The notes under the pieces: generated by a model
The model's input: the letters and a program-made list of their open reading frames with translations, nothing else
What the model was told of the DNA's origin: nothing
Database searches by the model: none
Source: Isoetes taiwanensis
Lineage: Eukaryota > Streptophyta > Lycopodiopsida > Isoetales > Isoetaceae
Assembly: GCA_021234155.1 (NCBI GenBank)
Contig: JAJEKV010000020.1
Location: 20,329,018-20,393,017, forward strand
Length of the DNA stretch: 64,000 nucleotides
Direction of reading: 5' to 3'
Shown here: positions 45,189 to 56,074 of the stretch, piece after piece
Layout: the number at the start of each line of letters is the position of its first letter
Position numbering within the stretch: position 1 is the stretch's first letter
Translations under genes and position numbers: made by a program

Positions 45189-45556
45189 TTTGTCGAGGAT
45201 GATGATTCTAGGTATAAGCAGATTGGCAGAGCTGCCAGCTCCAGAGGTGAAGGATCATGGCGGATTTTGCTCTCTGAATTTCCTCGATTGGATCAACCGG
45301 CCGCTTCTTCCCGAGCTGCGAAGAAATGCTTCGGTATTATGTTAACTTACTTCTGGCCTATTTTCTTTTGAATTTCTTTTGAAGGCAAAGCCATCTGCAT
45401 GTTGTTGTTTTTTTGCAAAAGTTCCAATACCTCCATGTATTCACAGAGAAAAGCCGTGTCGATCAGTATTATCATCAACAGGAAGATTCACTTCAAACAT
45501 TTACAGAGTTGGATTCTATAATAGATGAGCCGATTACCACAGAGGCGTTCACAGAG
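45189..45556 (+). pseudogene. Possible N-terminal fragment of an MTP-type (CDF) metal transporter
   Basis: Two candidate exons are seen: about 45189-45333 (VEDDDSRYKQIGRAASS, then GSWRILLSEFPRLDQP) with donor GTATTA, and about 45430-45556 (KSRVDQYYHQQEDSLQTF, then TELDSIIDEP, EAFTE) with donor GTGCGT. The order WR...EF...P, YY-QQ...L-F-E-D resembles the cytosolic N-terminus of plant Mn-type cation diffusion facilitators (MTP8-11). The membrane domain and its metal-binding Asp residues do not follow; the next bases are minisatellites. Either a fragment or a false resemblance. Confidence 0.4.
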
Positions 45557-45592
45557 GTGCGTATTTCCAGAAGGAATTCGTATACATAAACG

Positions 45593-45880
45593 CATAAATT
45601 AGGCTTTACATTCACATGGTGGAGCATATTAATTATATGGTTTGTTTGTGCATAAATTAGGCTTTACATTTACATGGTGGAGCATATTAATTATATGGTT
45701 TGTTTGTGCAGGCAAGCAACATATTGCCAAGAGAGAGAGGATATAGACATATCCAATGCAACAAAAGAGAAATGTTCGCAACCAAAGAACCAACCATAAA
45801 CATATCCAATGCAACAAAAGAGAAATGTTCGCAACCTAAGAACCAAGAGAAATGTTCGCAACCAAGGAACCAAGTTATTT
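45593..45880. repeat. Two adjacent minisatellites (58-bp and 53-bp units)
   Basis: CATAAATTAGGCTTTACATT begins 58-bp units at 45593 and 45651, differing by one base. A second set begins CATATCCAATGCAACAAAAG at 45748 and 45801 (53 bp), followed by a shortened AGAGAAATGTTCGCAACC unit at 45847. Confidence 0.85.
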
Positions 45881-45899
45881 TCAACGTATTTCAATATAG

Positions 45900-46580
45900 C
45901 CTTTAGCCTTCTATCATAGGGTAAAAATGTGGTCTAAACGTTACTTGCCCACCTGGGAATTTATGATTATTAGACATTTTAGTGGATCCAATTGAACAGG
46001 TTAGGAACGAAAGAAATGTTCGCGGCGGCCTTGGCCGCCGCGATAAATTTCTTGTATGGCTTATTATTTCATTTAATAGTCCTTGTCAATTGGACCATGC
46101 AATTTTATTTTAACACCCTTGTAACTTCTCCCTTAGGATTTTTAACACTGTTAAAACTTTGAGCTTTCAAATGTACCTTTCAACCATCAGAATCCTAATA
46201 TATTTCACAAATCTTAAGCCAAAATTCTTAGGCCAACTTGCACCATAGGCATATGCACCCAAAGTACACCATAGGCATATTATCCAAGTATTTCCCATGT
46301 ATTTTGCCAGAACAATCCCCTTTGGCCATTTACATAGCCTTTTTTAAAAAAATATCTCATGAACACCATATATCACCCATAATAAATATCACAACATAGT
46401 ATAAGCATTATTATTATCCAATCATCCATTTGAGCTTGTTATCTAAGGCATATATACCAACATTTTGGAAGGCAATATGCCAACTCCCAATCATGGATTT
46501 AAAGACATATCAATCTCTCTTCAAACACTTATAAGAACTATCATGCCTAGTAGCAATATTTATGAAAAATCATCTTAAGA
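45900..46580. other. AT-rich non-coding DNA
   Basis: No feature recognised apart from a short GC-rich palindrome-like GCGGCGGCCTTGGCCGCCGC near 46022. Confidence 0.45.
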
Positions 46581-46581
46581 T

Positions 46582-46800
46582 TTGAAGATTCGAAAAGAAT
46601 ATTCTCTTCTTCTTCTTCTTCTTCTTCTTCTTCTTCTTCTTCTTCTTCTTCTTCTTCTTCTTCTTCGAATATGTTCTTACCAAGACTACAGTTACTCTAT
46701 GCACAAACACATAAAAAATACCTCGTTCATGGTAAAACACTTAACCCAATACCCACCCTGGTTTTTTACGCCAGGCCACATCAGGCACTCTCCAAACCAT
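46582..46800. repeat. TTC-linked dispersed repeat, partial copy
   Basis: AAGAATATTCTC leads into (TTC)n of about 20 repeats (46606-46666). Then come GTTCTTACCAAGACTACAGT and CCACCCTGGTTTTTTACGCC with GGCACTCTCCAAACC. Similarity to the other family members ends near 46800, and it is the most diverged of the four. Confidence 0.75.
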
Positions 46801-49465
46801 ATAATCATGATATTCAATATTCATATAGTCAGAAACCATAATGCTTTGTATACCCAGTATGTTTAATTCCATCTAATGTCAAATTGTAATCTTTAAATCC
46901 CTCAAAAAATATTTTTCATGCCATTATCATATTCTCATAAAAAGTATCACTTTATTTCTTAATCAGAATGTTATCATATCAGAACTATTAATTTGTCCAT
47001 ATATCTCAAATAATCATTTATCCATACATCTTAAACACTTAAAGCTGCAATATAAGTAATAGTTATACTCTTCCATTACTTAACTTTCCATATTTAGTCA
47101 TTCTTCACTATACGATATAAGATAGATCTCACCACGTTTTGTGATGCAGTATAGAAGCCCATTAGTCTTCACGCATCCAATCCGTTTGTAACTCTAACCA
47201 CTGAAATTAAATCAGGGAGAAGATGTTTTGGTTACCTGCACCCAAACAATGCCAATGTTAGCAAATCATGGTAACAAGACAAGGGGCGTCAGGTAAGCTG
47301 TAAAACATCATGGCTCATCGCCCTTCACCCTTTAAATTCAGCAAATTAGCTCAAGTAATAAGCAAAGCATATGCCAAAAATACAAATTATTATGCTGCTT
47401 ACCGCAGCATACCATGGACCATGTCCAAATAGTTCCCATTAAATTATTACGATGGTGAGATACACCATGAAACACCAATTTTTAGTCACTCAACTATGAG
47501 AACTACCATATTCATCTTTCCGTTTAGTACGCAGTCCTAAAAACCATAATTAGAATCTGCTTATGGCTGCCATCTCAAGCATGCAACCAAACATCTGTAT
47601 TACATAGTCTGCATTCCATATTTATGTTACTATAAGCATGTGCAATATCCCCTACCTCTACATCTATGCCTATAGCAGGCAGCAAAAGCCACACGACAAC
47701 TAAATTCTGCAAAATCCAAATAAGTCTATTGCATAGAGCACTAAACATGTAAACGAGCTGCTAAATTAACAATGGCCAAGCAGCCATCTATTGCAGCGTT
47801 TGCAGGCAAAAGCAAAGGGCATACTCAAGCCTTAATCTATAAGCACCTAGACAATAACTATACTACCACTTGAACCAGCATGCATCTAGCCTAGCACTCT
47901 ATAGCAGAGCAGCACTGACCAGCCCACAGATGATCTCATGTTTGTGCACAAACAACCGAAGCAGCCAGCAAGCTTCTAGCCTAGCACAGGGTACATCTGC
48001 ACAGAAGTACTTCATAATCCATACCATTTTGTGGCTGTAAGCTTATTAAGCATTACTTATCAAGGGTGCACCTAGTATACAAGGTTGCATATGCTAGAGC
48101 AAATCTCATACAACCAAACTATTCCTGTAGATCATAAAAGCATTCTTTCTATTATGCAGCTTATTTCCCTTGTCATAATCCAAAGACTTTTTCAAGAATA
48201 GAAAAACGAAATTAGATCCTGCCATGTTTTCACAAGTAGATAGCCATTCAAACCTGTTTGAGAAGGCCGCAATATTTAGCTCCAGATATTAACTTCATGC
48301 CGATTCTATTTCGTATGGACTTCCTGCCAGGGTATCAACTTGGTTCTTGCACTGTAAGGCAAAAAGCAGCACCACGATTGCATCAACCCAGGTCGCATCA
48401 CCATTTTAAAGCAAGAGGTGCCATTTTCGAAAATGCCAGATCCAAATGAGTATCAGAGGTGCAAAAAAGCCAGAAATAGTTCCTGCTATTAGGCATGGGC
48501 ATCCTTTGTATGAAAGCTAATGATTGGCATCATGCAGCAGCTGTATCATATAGGCCTTTTGGTGGAAGATTACAAAAGCCATCATAGAACTTAATCCCTC
48601 TATGTTTTCCAGAGAAACAGAGCAAAACCATCTAAGGCAAGCTATGAGCATGTAGCAAGCACATAGAACTAATATGTAGCTATTTTCTCAGAGAAAATAC
48701 ATCTGACAGAGCTTTTTCCATATGCAGATGGCACTAGCCATTGTATTCTGTTAGTAGAGAGCAGGTCGGTTACTCTGAATGACCGCCACTGTAATATTAG
48801 CCAAGAGCATATCCGTGGCTGTGTATGGCCGCCATAGCCATTTTAGGCGCCAAAGCAAAACTCATCCTATAAAAAGTGAAATTTCCCTTTTTGCATGCCG
48901 TTAAGTCAATAAGAGGGCATTTTCCCTTGTAGGTTAAAGTCTTAAACAATTATTTTATATACACATCTTCGGCTTCCAAGGACCAAATCGCTATTGGACC
49001 CAATAAACACTATGTAGGTAGACAAAATTAATTATGATCACACCTTTCAAAAGCCTAAGTGCTTTTTGCACATAGCTTATCATTAAATTCCTTGTGTAGC
49101 AATAAATGCTACATTATTGGGCTAAAGTGACGTACCTTTTGGGAAAATGCATTTTGCCCCATGCTCCATTTGGTAGATATTCATTTGACTTTTGGCCCAC
49201 CAAATACATTGTAAAAGATAGGTTGGATATTTCCCTTCATTTTCTTTTCCATCATTCATATTTATACATAATATTAAATACCATAACTCCATTATCAATA
49301 GAAATTTAGCATATAAATTCACCACTTAAGGATTTTTCAATCCATTAAGCCTCTTCTTGTAATTAAATATCATATATCTTACTTGTCTTACCCTTGTAAA
49401 TATATTTTTCATCTTATCGGCAATATTTCAAGTCTCTTTTCACACTTTGCACAGCTTTCAAATTT
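46801..49465. other. Intergenic DNA without recognised genes
   Basis: AT-rich sequence. The largest open frames (48258-48449 plus, 49106-49309 plus) are short, without similarity or coding-like composition. Confidence 0.5.
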
Positions 49466-49477
49466 TCAAATTTTTAT

Positions 49478-49563
49478 TCTTCTTCTTCTTCTTCTTCTTC
49501 TTCTTCTTCTTCTTCTTCTTCTTCTTCTTCTTCTTCTTCTTCTTCTTCTTCTTCTTCTTCTTC
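49478..49563. repeat. (TTC)n microsatellite, about 29 repeats
   Basis: Uninterrupted TTC (GAA on the other strand) for about 86 bp, at the head of TTC-linked repeat copy B. Open frames made of poly-Leu or poly-Phe across it are artefacts. Long GAA/TTC tracts can adopt triplex structures and expand. Confidence 0.95.
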
Positions 49564-52259
49564 GTACATGTTCTTGCCAAGACTACAGTCACAGTTATGC
49601 AAAAAATTACATTAAAAGAACCTTGTTCAAGGCAAGATCACTTATCCCAATATCCACCCTGGTTTTTTAGGCCAGGCCACATCAGGCACTCTCCAAACCA
49701 AAGCCCATATAACTTGCCAAATAATCTTCCATCTATAAACTTGAAGAATCTTACATATTGTCTTATAATTTTACATTTTTAAACTTGAATAATCTTACGT
49801 CTTGTCATATAATCTTACAACTATAAACATAAATCTTAAATCTTACATCTATAAAGTTTTGAATTTGGAAGTACACAATGTAAAGTAAACTTTGAATCTT
49901 GATATAAGGTATTCCATCCTCTTCCGCGTTAACGCCAACTCTAACAGCAAAATGAACACAATTAGAGGAGAGAACCCGTACCTGCAGCCAATCAATACAC
50001 AATTAGCCTGATAATGGTAAATGTGCAAGGGCCAAAAGGTACATTGGGTCTCTCAGTTTATCACTGATCACCAATTGTATCCTTTTGCCCTGAGGTGACA
50101 TTTAACTAGAAAAGACTGGAATAGTAACATATTTAGCATTATAATTGCAATTTCCCGATTGATCTCAATCATTTTAACATATTTAGCATAGTACCAATTG
50201 ATCACAATCATTCCCATTAGACGAGAACTAATTTCTTAGCCCCAAATCTAGCTGGTCATGTTGAGAGCATGTTCTACATCATAATAATTTCCTCACAACT
50301 TTAAGTATAAAATTTTAACATCTTAAACTTTCTCAATTTGGCATTTTAAACTTCCTCATTTGATAGCTTACTATATCCAAACTTACAAACCATAGAAATG
50401 TTTTAGATCCAACGTAAAACAAAGCTCGACCCAAACCTGATTTAGAGAGCTTCCATTGTTTTGATATTATGTTGTCACCAGTGGTGCCTACATGTTTTCG
50501 CACGGCCATCTTCAACGATCATGGCATCACCACTTCTGTAACAGAGTTTGCTTGTTAAGCCCAAGAAGTCAATGGACCTCTTGTACATACGATTTTTTGC
50601 CATAAATTTATGGTCACCACAAATGAACAGCCATTAAGGCGAGACCTTCTCTAAACTAGGCAGGAAATAATATAATATAATATAAAACAAACGACTACCT
50701 CAAAAATGCCTTTGCATCTTAAGAAACTTTTGCATTTTAAAGATATGCAACTGATTAGCTAATAATCTGAATTTTCATTCTTGCCCATGTATCAATAGGC
50801 GTTTCTAATGATATTATATCTGACCTCCGCACTCCATAAAGTAGCAGATTGCATTTGCTCAGTCCATGCTGTGGCATTAGTTGTCAGAGGCATCTCATAC
50901 TGATCTTCACCGACAAGCCAAATATTTGTTTGGCCTACCACTGTATTCGTACAAGGCATTATAGCCAATATGCTCCATCATAGCTAAATAGCTCTGCCGT
51001 ATTTGCATCATGCTAGAAAATCAGGGAAACACCATCAAACAAATAAAAACCACCTGTTCACAGCAGAACAGTCTGCTCGAATACCCTGGCTTCTATTTTT
51101 CGGAGACAAGCCTGTCATACAAGCTGGCATAGGAGAAAATAGTGGATACAACATCAGCTTTGCATCTATAGACTTGAAGCATTTCCTAAGACTAAATATT
51201 TATCCAGATATAAGGAAAAGCAGTTCTATGAATCTATTTGCAAAATCGTACCTTGCATTTCTGATTATTTTGCAAAGGCCACAAACTCCAGAGCTCTTGG
51301 CCATATTGCCAAACACCATATCGGCAATAGATTAGACCGCAAGTTTTGCTGCCCTAACTCATTTTAGAGCTTTTCATCTATAAATCTCAGGGATAACATG
51401 TCCAGCATCATCAGCTACGAACCTAGAACATAAATTTAATGCTATCCGGTTGCCAATGCAAACGCAGAGCAGATTGGACCGCTCAAACATCCCCGGCTTC
51501 TTGTTTTGTGAAGTCGAAGCTTTGCATAAGCGGCCATAATGTCATTTTTGGCATAGTTCCCCTTTTGGTTGATACGGTCTCAAGTTATCGCCAAATTTCG
51601 TATTTACATAATAAGATTAACTGTTTATAAAATTTGTAAACTAGTTAGCTAGTATGTTAAAGCATTTGGCTCTAATTTGTGTAGACCGTGGTTCAAACCT
51701 CGAAGCATTACTTCTACAGTCCTCCGAATTTTAAGATAGAAATATCAAAATTTCAAGATTAAATATCAAGACTTTTTATTTTATTCTTCCATATCCATAA
51801 GGCCATCAAAACCCTTGGAATACTTCGAGATATTATGAAGAACCAAAAAGAACATCATTGAAATTGTACAATTAATTATCCCGCTTACATCTAGTATGAC
51901 TTGCCCAGTTGGCTCGCCTAACAAGCTAACAAGTCTAATATTATGACACCCAAGGCTCTATAGATGCCCTAAGCCAAAAGTATAATAGGCTCTAAGAAAA
52001 TTGCATTTTGAGCCAAATTTGCATATCCGTGTCCAAATATTCAAGTGCCTGATTTGGCTCTAAGCTCTTAGTATGGTTCATACCCCATACTAAAGAAAGT
52101 ATGATCATGTAAAATTGTTTTGCCTCATGTGGCCTTATAGGCTCAATCCTCTTGCAGAACAACATATGGATTTTCTTTTGTCATTTCAATTATTTGAAGA
52201 ATCAAAAAAGAATATTCTCTTCTTCTTCTTCTTCTTCTTCTTCTTCTTCTTCTTCTTCT
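49555..52259. repeat. First copy of a 2.7-kb duplicated block
   Basis: Begins TTCTTCTTCGTACATG and ends in the TTC tract at 52219-52259. The same block recurs at 52732-55428, offset by about 3.18 kb, nearly identical along its whole length. It contains TTC-linked repeat copy B (to about 50101), a non-coding AT-rich body, and a tRNA-like sequence. Frames inside (51003-51335, 110 codons; 51439-51630) have no recognised similarity, though the 110-codon frame is preserved unchanged in both copies. Confidence 0.9.
51642..51704 (+). other. tRNA-like sequence, first copy
   Basis: Same sequence as at 54811-54872 but with changes only at its CAG/CTG sites: ACTGTG reads ATTTGTG, CCAGGG reads CCGTGG and CCCTGG reads CCTCG. 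The T-arm pairing is thereby lost in this copy as written. Confidence 0.45.
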
Positions 52260-52280
52260 CCCACAATCCCTCCCTCGGGA

Positions 52281-52341
52281 TGTAGGACTCCTCTTTTTAT
52301 AAGGAAAGCAGGACCCCCCCTATAAAAAGAGGGGTCCTACT
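52281..52341. repeat. 20-bp inverted repeat (hairpin) in the spacer between duplicated blocks
   Basis: GTAGGACTCCTCTTTTTATA is followed after about 20 bp by TATAAAAAGAGGGGTCCTAC, the reverse complement with one mismatch. It sits in the 470-bp spacer (52260-52731), which is not part of the duplicated block. Confidence 0.8.
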
Positions 52342-52731
52342 TCCTTACACCAGAAGAAAAACAGACTGAAAGAATCTTTCAATCAGCATCAAATTATTAT
52401 ATCATCTTTATCTTATTAGTATAAGGTGCATTGGACCAAATACCATATCCGCAATAGCAGATAATTCAAGAACTAGTACAATAGACTAGTTCAAGACCCA
52501 ACAAAATGTCAGGGTTTTAAAATCTTGAAGTACATGAGGCACAGTGGGCCTTAAGTACCATGGACAGCCTGATATAGTATAAAACCCTATATCATAATAG
52601 GCTATGGGCCATTTACCATAGCATATGGTAGCAGAACCTATTTTACTGTCCAAAAGCAATAATAGTCAAACTAACCTGGTTTGTAGAAGAGATGTGTTTG
52701 CCAGATATCTCCAGCAAGTGGAAGTCACGAT

Positions 52732-55428
52732 TTCTTCTTCGTACATGTTCTTGCCAAGACTACTGATCCACAGTTATGCAAAAATTACATTAAAAGAACC
52801 TTGTTCAAGGCAAGATCACACTTATCCCAATATCCACCCCGGTTTTTAGGCCAGCCACATCGTGCACTCTCCAAACCAAAGCCCATATAACTTGCCAAAT
52901 AATCTTCCATCTATAAACTTGAAGAATCTTACATATTGTCTTATAATTTTACATTTTTAAACTTGAATAATCTTACGTCTTGTCATATAATCTTACAACT
53001 ATAAACATAAATCTTAAATCTTACATCTATAAAGTTTTGAATTTGGAAGTACACAATGTAAAGTAAACTTTGAATCTTGATATAAGGTATTCCATCCTCT
53101 TCCGCGTTAACGCCAACTCTAACAGCAAAATGAACACGATTAGAGGAGAGAACCCGTACCTGCAGCCAATCAATACACAATTAGCATGATAATAGTAAAT
53201 GTGCAAGGGCCAAAAGGTACATTGGGTCTCTCAGTTTATCACTGATCACCAATTGTATCCTTTTGCCCTGAGGTGACATTTAACTAGAAAAGACTGGAAT
53301 AGTAACATATTTAGCATTATAATTGCAATTTCCCGATTGATCTCAATCATTTTAACATATTTAGCATAGTACCAATTGATCACAATCATTCCCATTAGAC
53401 GAGAACTAATTTCTTAGCCCCAAATCTAGCTGGTCATGTTGAGAGCATGTTCTACATCATAATAATTTCCTCACAACTTTAAGTATAAAATTTTAACATC
53501 TTAAACTTTCTCAATTTGGCATTTTAAACTTCCTCATTTGATAGCTTACTATATCCAAACTTACAAACCATAGAAATGTTTTAGATCCAACGTAAAACAA
53601 AGCTCTAACCCAAACCCGATTTAGAGAGCTTCCATTGTTTTGATATTATGTTGTCACCAGATGGTGCCTACATGTTTTCGCATGGCCATCTTCAACGATC
53701 ATGGCATCACCACTTCTGTAACAGAGTTTGCTTGTTAAGCCCAAGAAGTCAATGGACCTCTTGTACATACGATTTTTGCCATAAATTTATGGTCACCACA
53801 AATGAACAGCCATTAAGTGAGACCTTCTCTAAACTAGGGCAGAAATAATATAATATAATATAAAACAAACGACTACCTCAAAAATGCCTTTGCATCTTAA
53901 GAAACTTTTGCATTTTAAAGATATGCAACTGATTAGCTAATAATCTGAATTTTCATTCTTGCCCATGTATCAATAGGCGTTTCTAATGATATTATATCGA
54001 CCTCCAAGACTCCATAAAGTAGCAGATTGCATTTGCTCACCCATCTTTGTGGCATTAGTTGTCGAGGCATCTCATCCGATCTTCACCGACAAGCCAAATA
54101 TTTGTTTGGCCTACCATCAGATTCGTGACAAGGCATTATAGCCAATATGCTCCATCATAGCTAAATAGCTCACTGTATTTGCATCATGCTAGAAAATCAG
54201 GGAAACACCATCAAACAAATAAAAACCACCTGTTCACAGCAGAACAGTCTGCTCGAATACCCTGGCTTCTATTTTTCGGAGACAAGCCTGTCATACAAGC
54301 TGGCATAGGAGAAAATAGTGGATACAACATCAGCTTTGCATCTATAGACTTGAAGCATTTCCTAAGACTAAATATTTATCCAGATATAAGGAAAAGCAGT
54401 TCTATGAATCTATTTGCAAAATCGTACCTTGCATTTCTGATTATTTTGCAAAGGCCACAAACTCCAGAGCTCTTGGCCATATTGCCAAACACCATATCGG
54501 CAATAGATTAGACCTGCAGCCTGCCCTAACTCATTTTAGAGCTTTTCATCTATAAATCTCAGGGATAACATGTCCAGCATCATCAGCTACGAACCTAGAA
54601 CATAAATTTAATGCTATCCGGTTGCCAATGCAAACGCAGAGCAGATTGGACCGCTCAAACATCCCCGGCTTCTTGTTTTGTGAAGTCGGCTTTGCATAAG
54701 CGCCATAATGTCATTTTGGCAAGCATAGTTCCCCTTTTGGTTGATACAGTCGTTATCAGCCAAATTTCGTATTTACATAATAAGATTAACTGTTTATAAA
54801 ATTTGTAAACTAGTTAGCTAGTATGTTAAAGCATTTGGCTCTAACTGTGTAGACCAGGGTTCAAACCCTGGAAGCATTACTTCTACAGTCCTCCGAATTT
54901 TAAGATAGAAATATCAAAATTTCAAGATTAAATATCAAGACTTTTTATTTTATTCTTCCATATCCATAAGGCCATCAAAACCCTTGGAATACTTCGAGAT
55001 ATTATGAAGAACCAAAAAGAACATCATTGAAATTGTACAATTAATTATCCCGCTTACATCTAGTATGACTTGCCCAGTGGCTCTGCCTAACAAGCTAACA
55101 AGTCTAATATTATGACACCCAAGGCTCTATAGATGCCCTAAGCCAAAAGTATAATAGGCTCTAAGAAAATTGCATTTTGAGCCAAATTTGCATATCCGTG
55201 TCCAAATATTCAAGTGCCTGATTTGGCTCTAAGCTCTTAGTATGGTTCATACCCCATACTAAAGAAAGTATGATCATGTAAAATTGTTTTGCCTCATGTG
55301 GCCTTATAGGCTCAATCCTCTTGCAGAACAACATATGGATTTTCTTTTGTCATTTCAATTATTTGAAGAATCAAAAAAGAATATTCTCTTCTTCTTCTTC
55401 TTCTTCTTCTTCTTCTTCTTCTTCTTCT
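52732..55428. repeat. Second copy of the 2.7-kb duplicated block
   Basis: Matches 49555-52259 from the GTACATG after the TTC tract through to the closing TTC tract at 55388-55428. The leading TTC tract is only three repeats here. Differences from the first copy concentrate at CAG/CTG sites: 54057-54170 against 50877-50996, and 54514-54530 (CCTGCAGCCTGCC) against 51335-51354 (CCGCAAGTTTTGCTGCC). Confidence 0.9.
54811..54872 (+). other. tRNA-like sequence (tRNA pseudogene or SINE head)
   Basis: TAGTTAGCTAGTATGTTAAAGCA resembles a Pol III A box. About 27 bp later CCAGGGTTCAAACCCTGG is a perfect T-arm with B box GGTTCAAACCC. A matching acceptor stem and a complete cloverleaf are not evident, so it is more likely a tRNA-derived SINE or tRNA relic than a functional tRNA. 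Confidence 0.45.
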
Positions 55429-56020
55429 GCAATGGTCGGCTTAGAAACCTTCATGGTCATTTTCGGCATCACAAACATGTGAGGTGCTATGAGCAAGCCT
55501 TATAGAGCAGTGTTAAGGCAAATCCGGCAGATTAGGCAAATCCGGCAAATGTCTGCAGATCCGGCGAGGCTTCAGAGCAGGGCTTCAAGATCTGTCTGCA
55601 GTAAATCCGGCAAGGCAGTGCAGGATTTCAAGATAAAACACGGCAGGGCTTCAAGATCCGGCAAAGAATCAAAGCAAGGCTTCAAAAATGCTCTGCTATG
55701 GCGAGCAGAGCAAATAGATTTAAAAAATCCGAAGATTTATGCTTCTGCTTCTGTGTTACACCAGCGATCTGTGTGAAGAACAAGCTTCATCTGCTTCATC
55801 TTCGATCTGCGCAAAGAACTGACCATCTGTGTGCACCTGCTTCATCTGAAGAACTGGCGGTGGCCCTAAAAATGAAGAACCCTAAAAAATGAAGAACCCT
55901 AACCTGCGCAGCCGGTCAGGCGGAATCCATTAACCCAATTTCCATTCCGCAGTATTGGGGCGTGCCACGTGGCGCCACGAAAATGCACGCCAGGGGAAAA
56001 AACGGACCCAACTTCTATAT
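55429..56020. other. Spacer with ATCCGGCAA-type short repeats
   Basis: Between 55510 and 55680 the motif ATCCGGCAAGGCTTCAAG and shorter forms (AAATCCGGCA) recur about seven times. Similar words appear at 41474 (GATCCGGCAAAGCTTCAGAT). A GC-rich stretch near 55955-55980 holds GCCACGTGGCGCCACG. The 95-codon frame at 55489 is a translation of these repeats, not a credible gene. Confidence 0.5.
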
Positions 56021-56021
56021 T

Positions 56022-56074
56022 GTGTATATTGACGTGGTTTTAGTGGAGACGCCTAGATGTGGCCTTTCTTTCCG
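56022..56074. repeat. Single copy of the TGTGTATATTGACGTGG minisatellite unit
   Basis: TTGTGTATATTGACGTGG, then TTTTAGTGGAGACGCCTAGA and TGTGGCCTTTCTTTCC. The same ~53-bp unit is present singly at 59330-59382 and amplified at 60429-60720. Confidence 0.85.

Noticed and set aside
49383-49782. Poly-Leu and poly-Phe open frames of about 95-111 codons
   Set aside because: They are translations of the (TTC)n microsatellite and its flanking repeat, recurring with each repeat copy.
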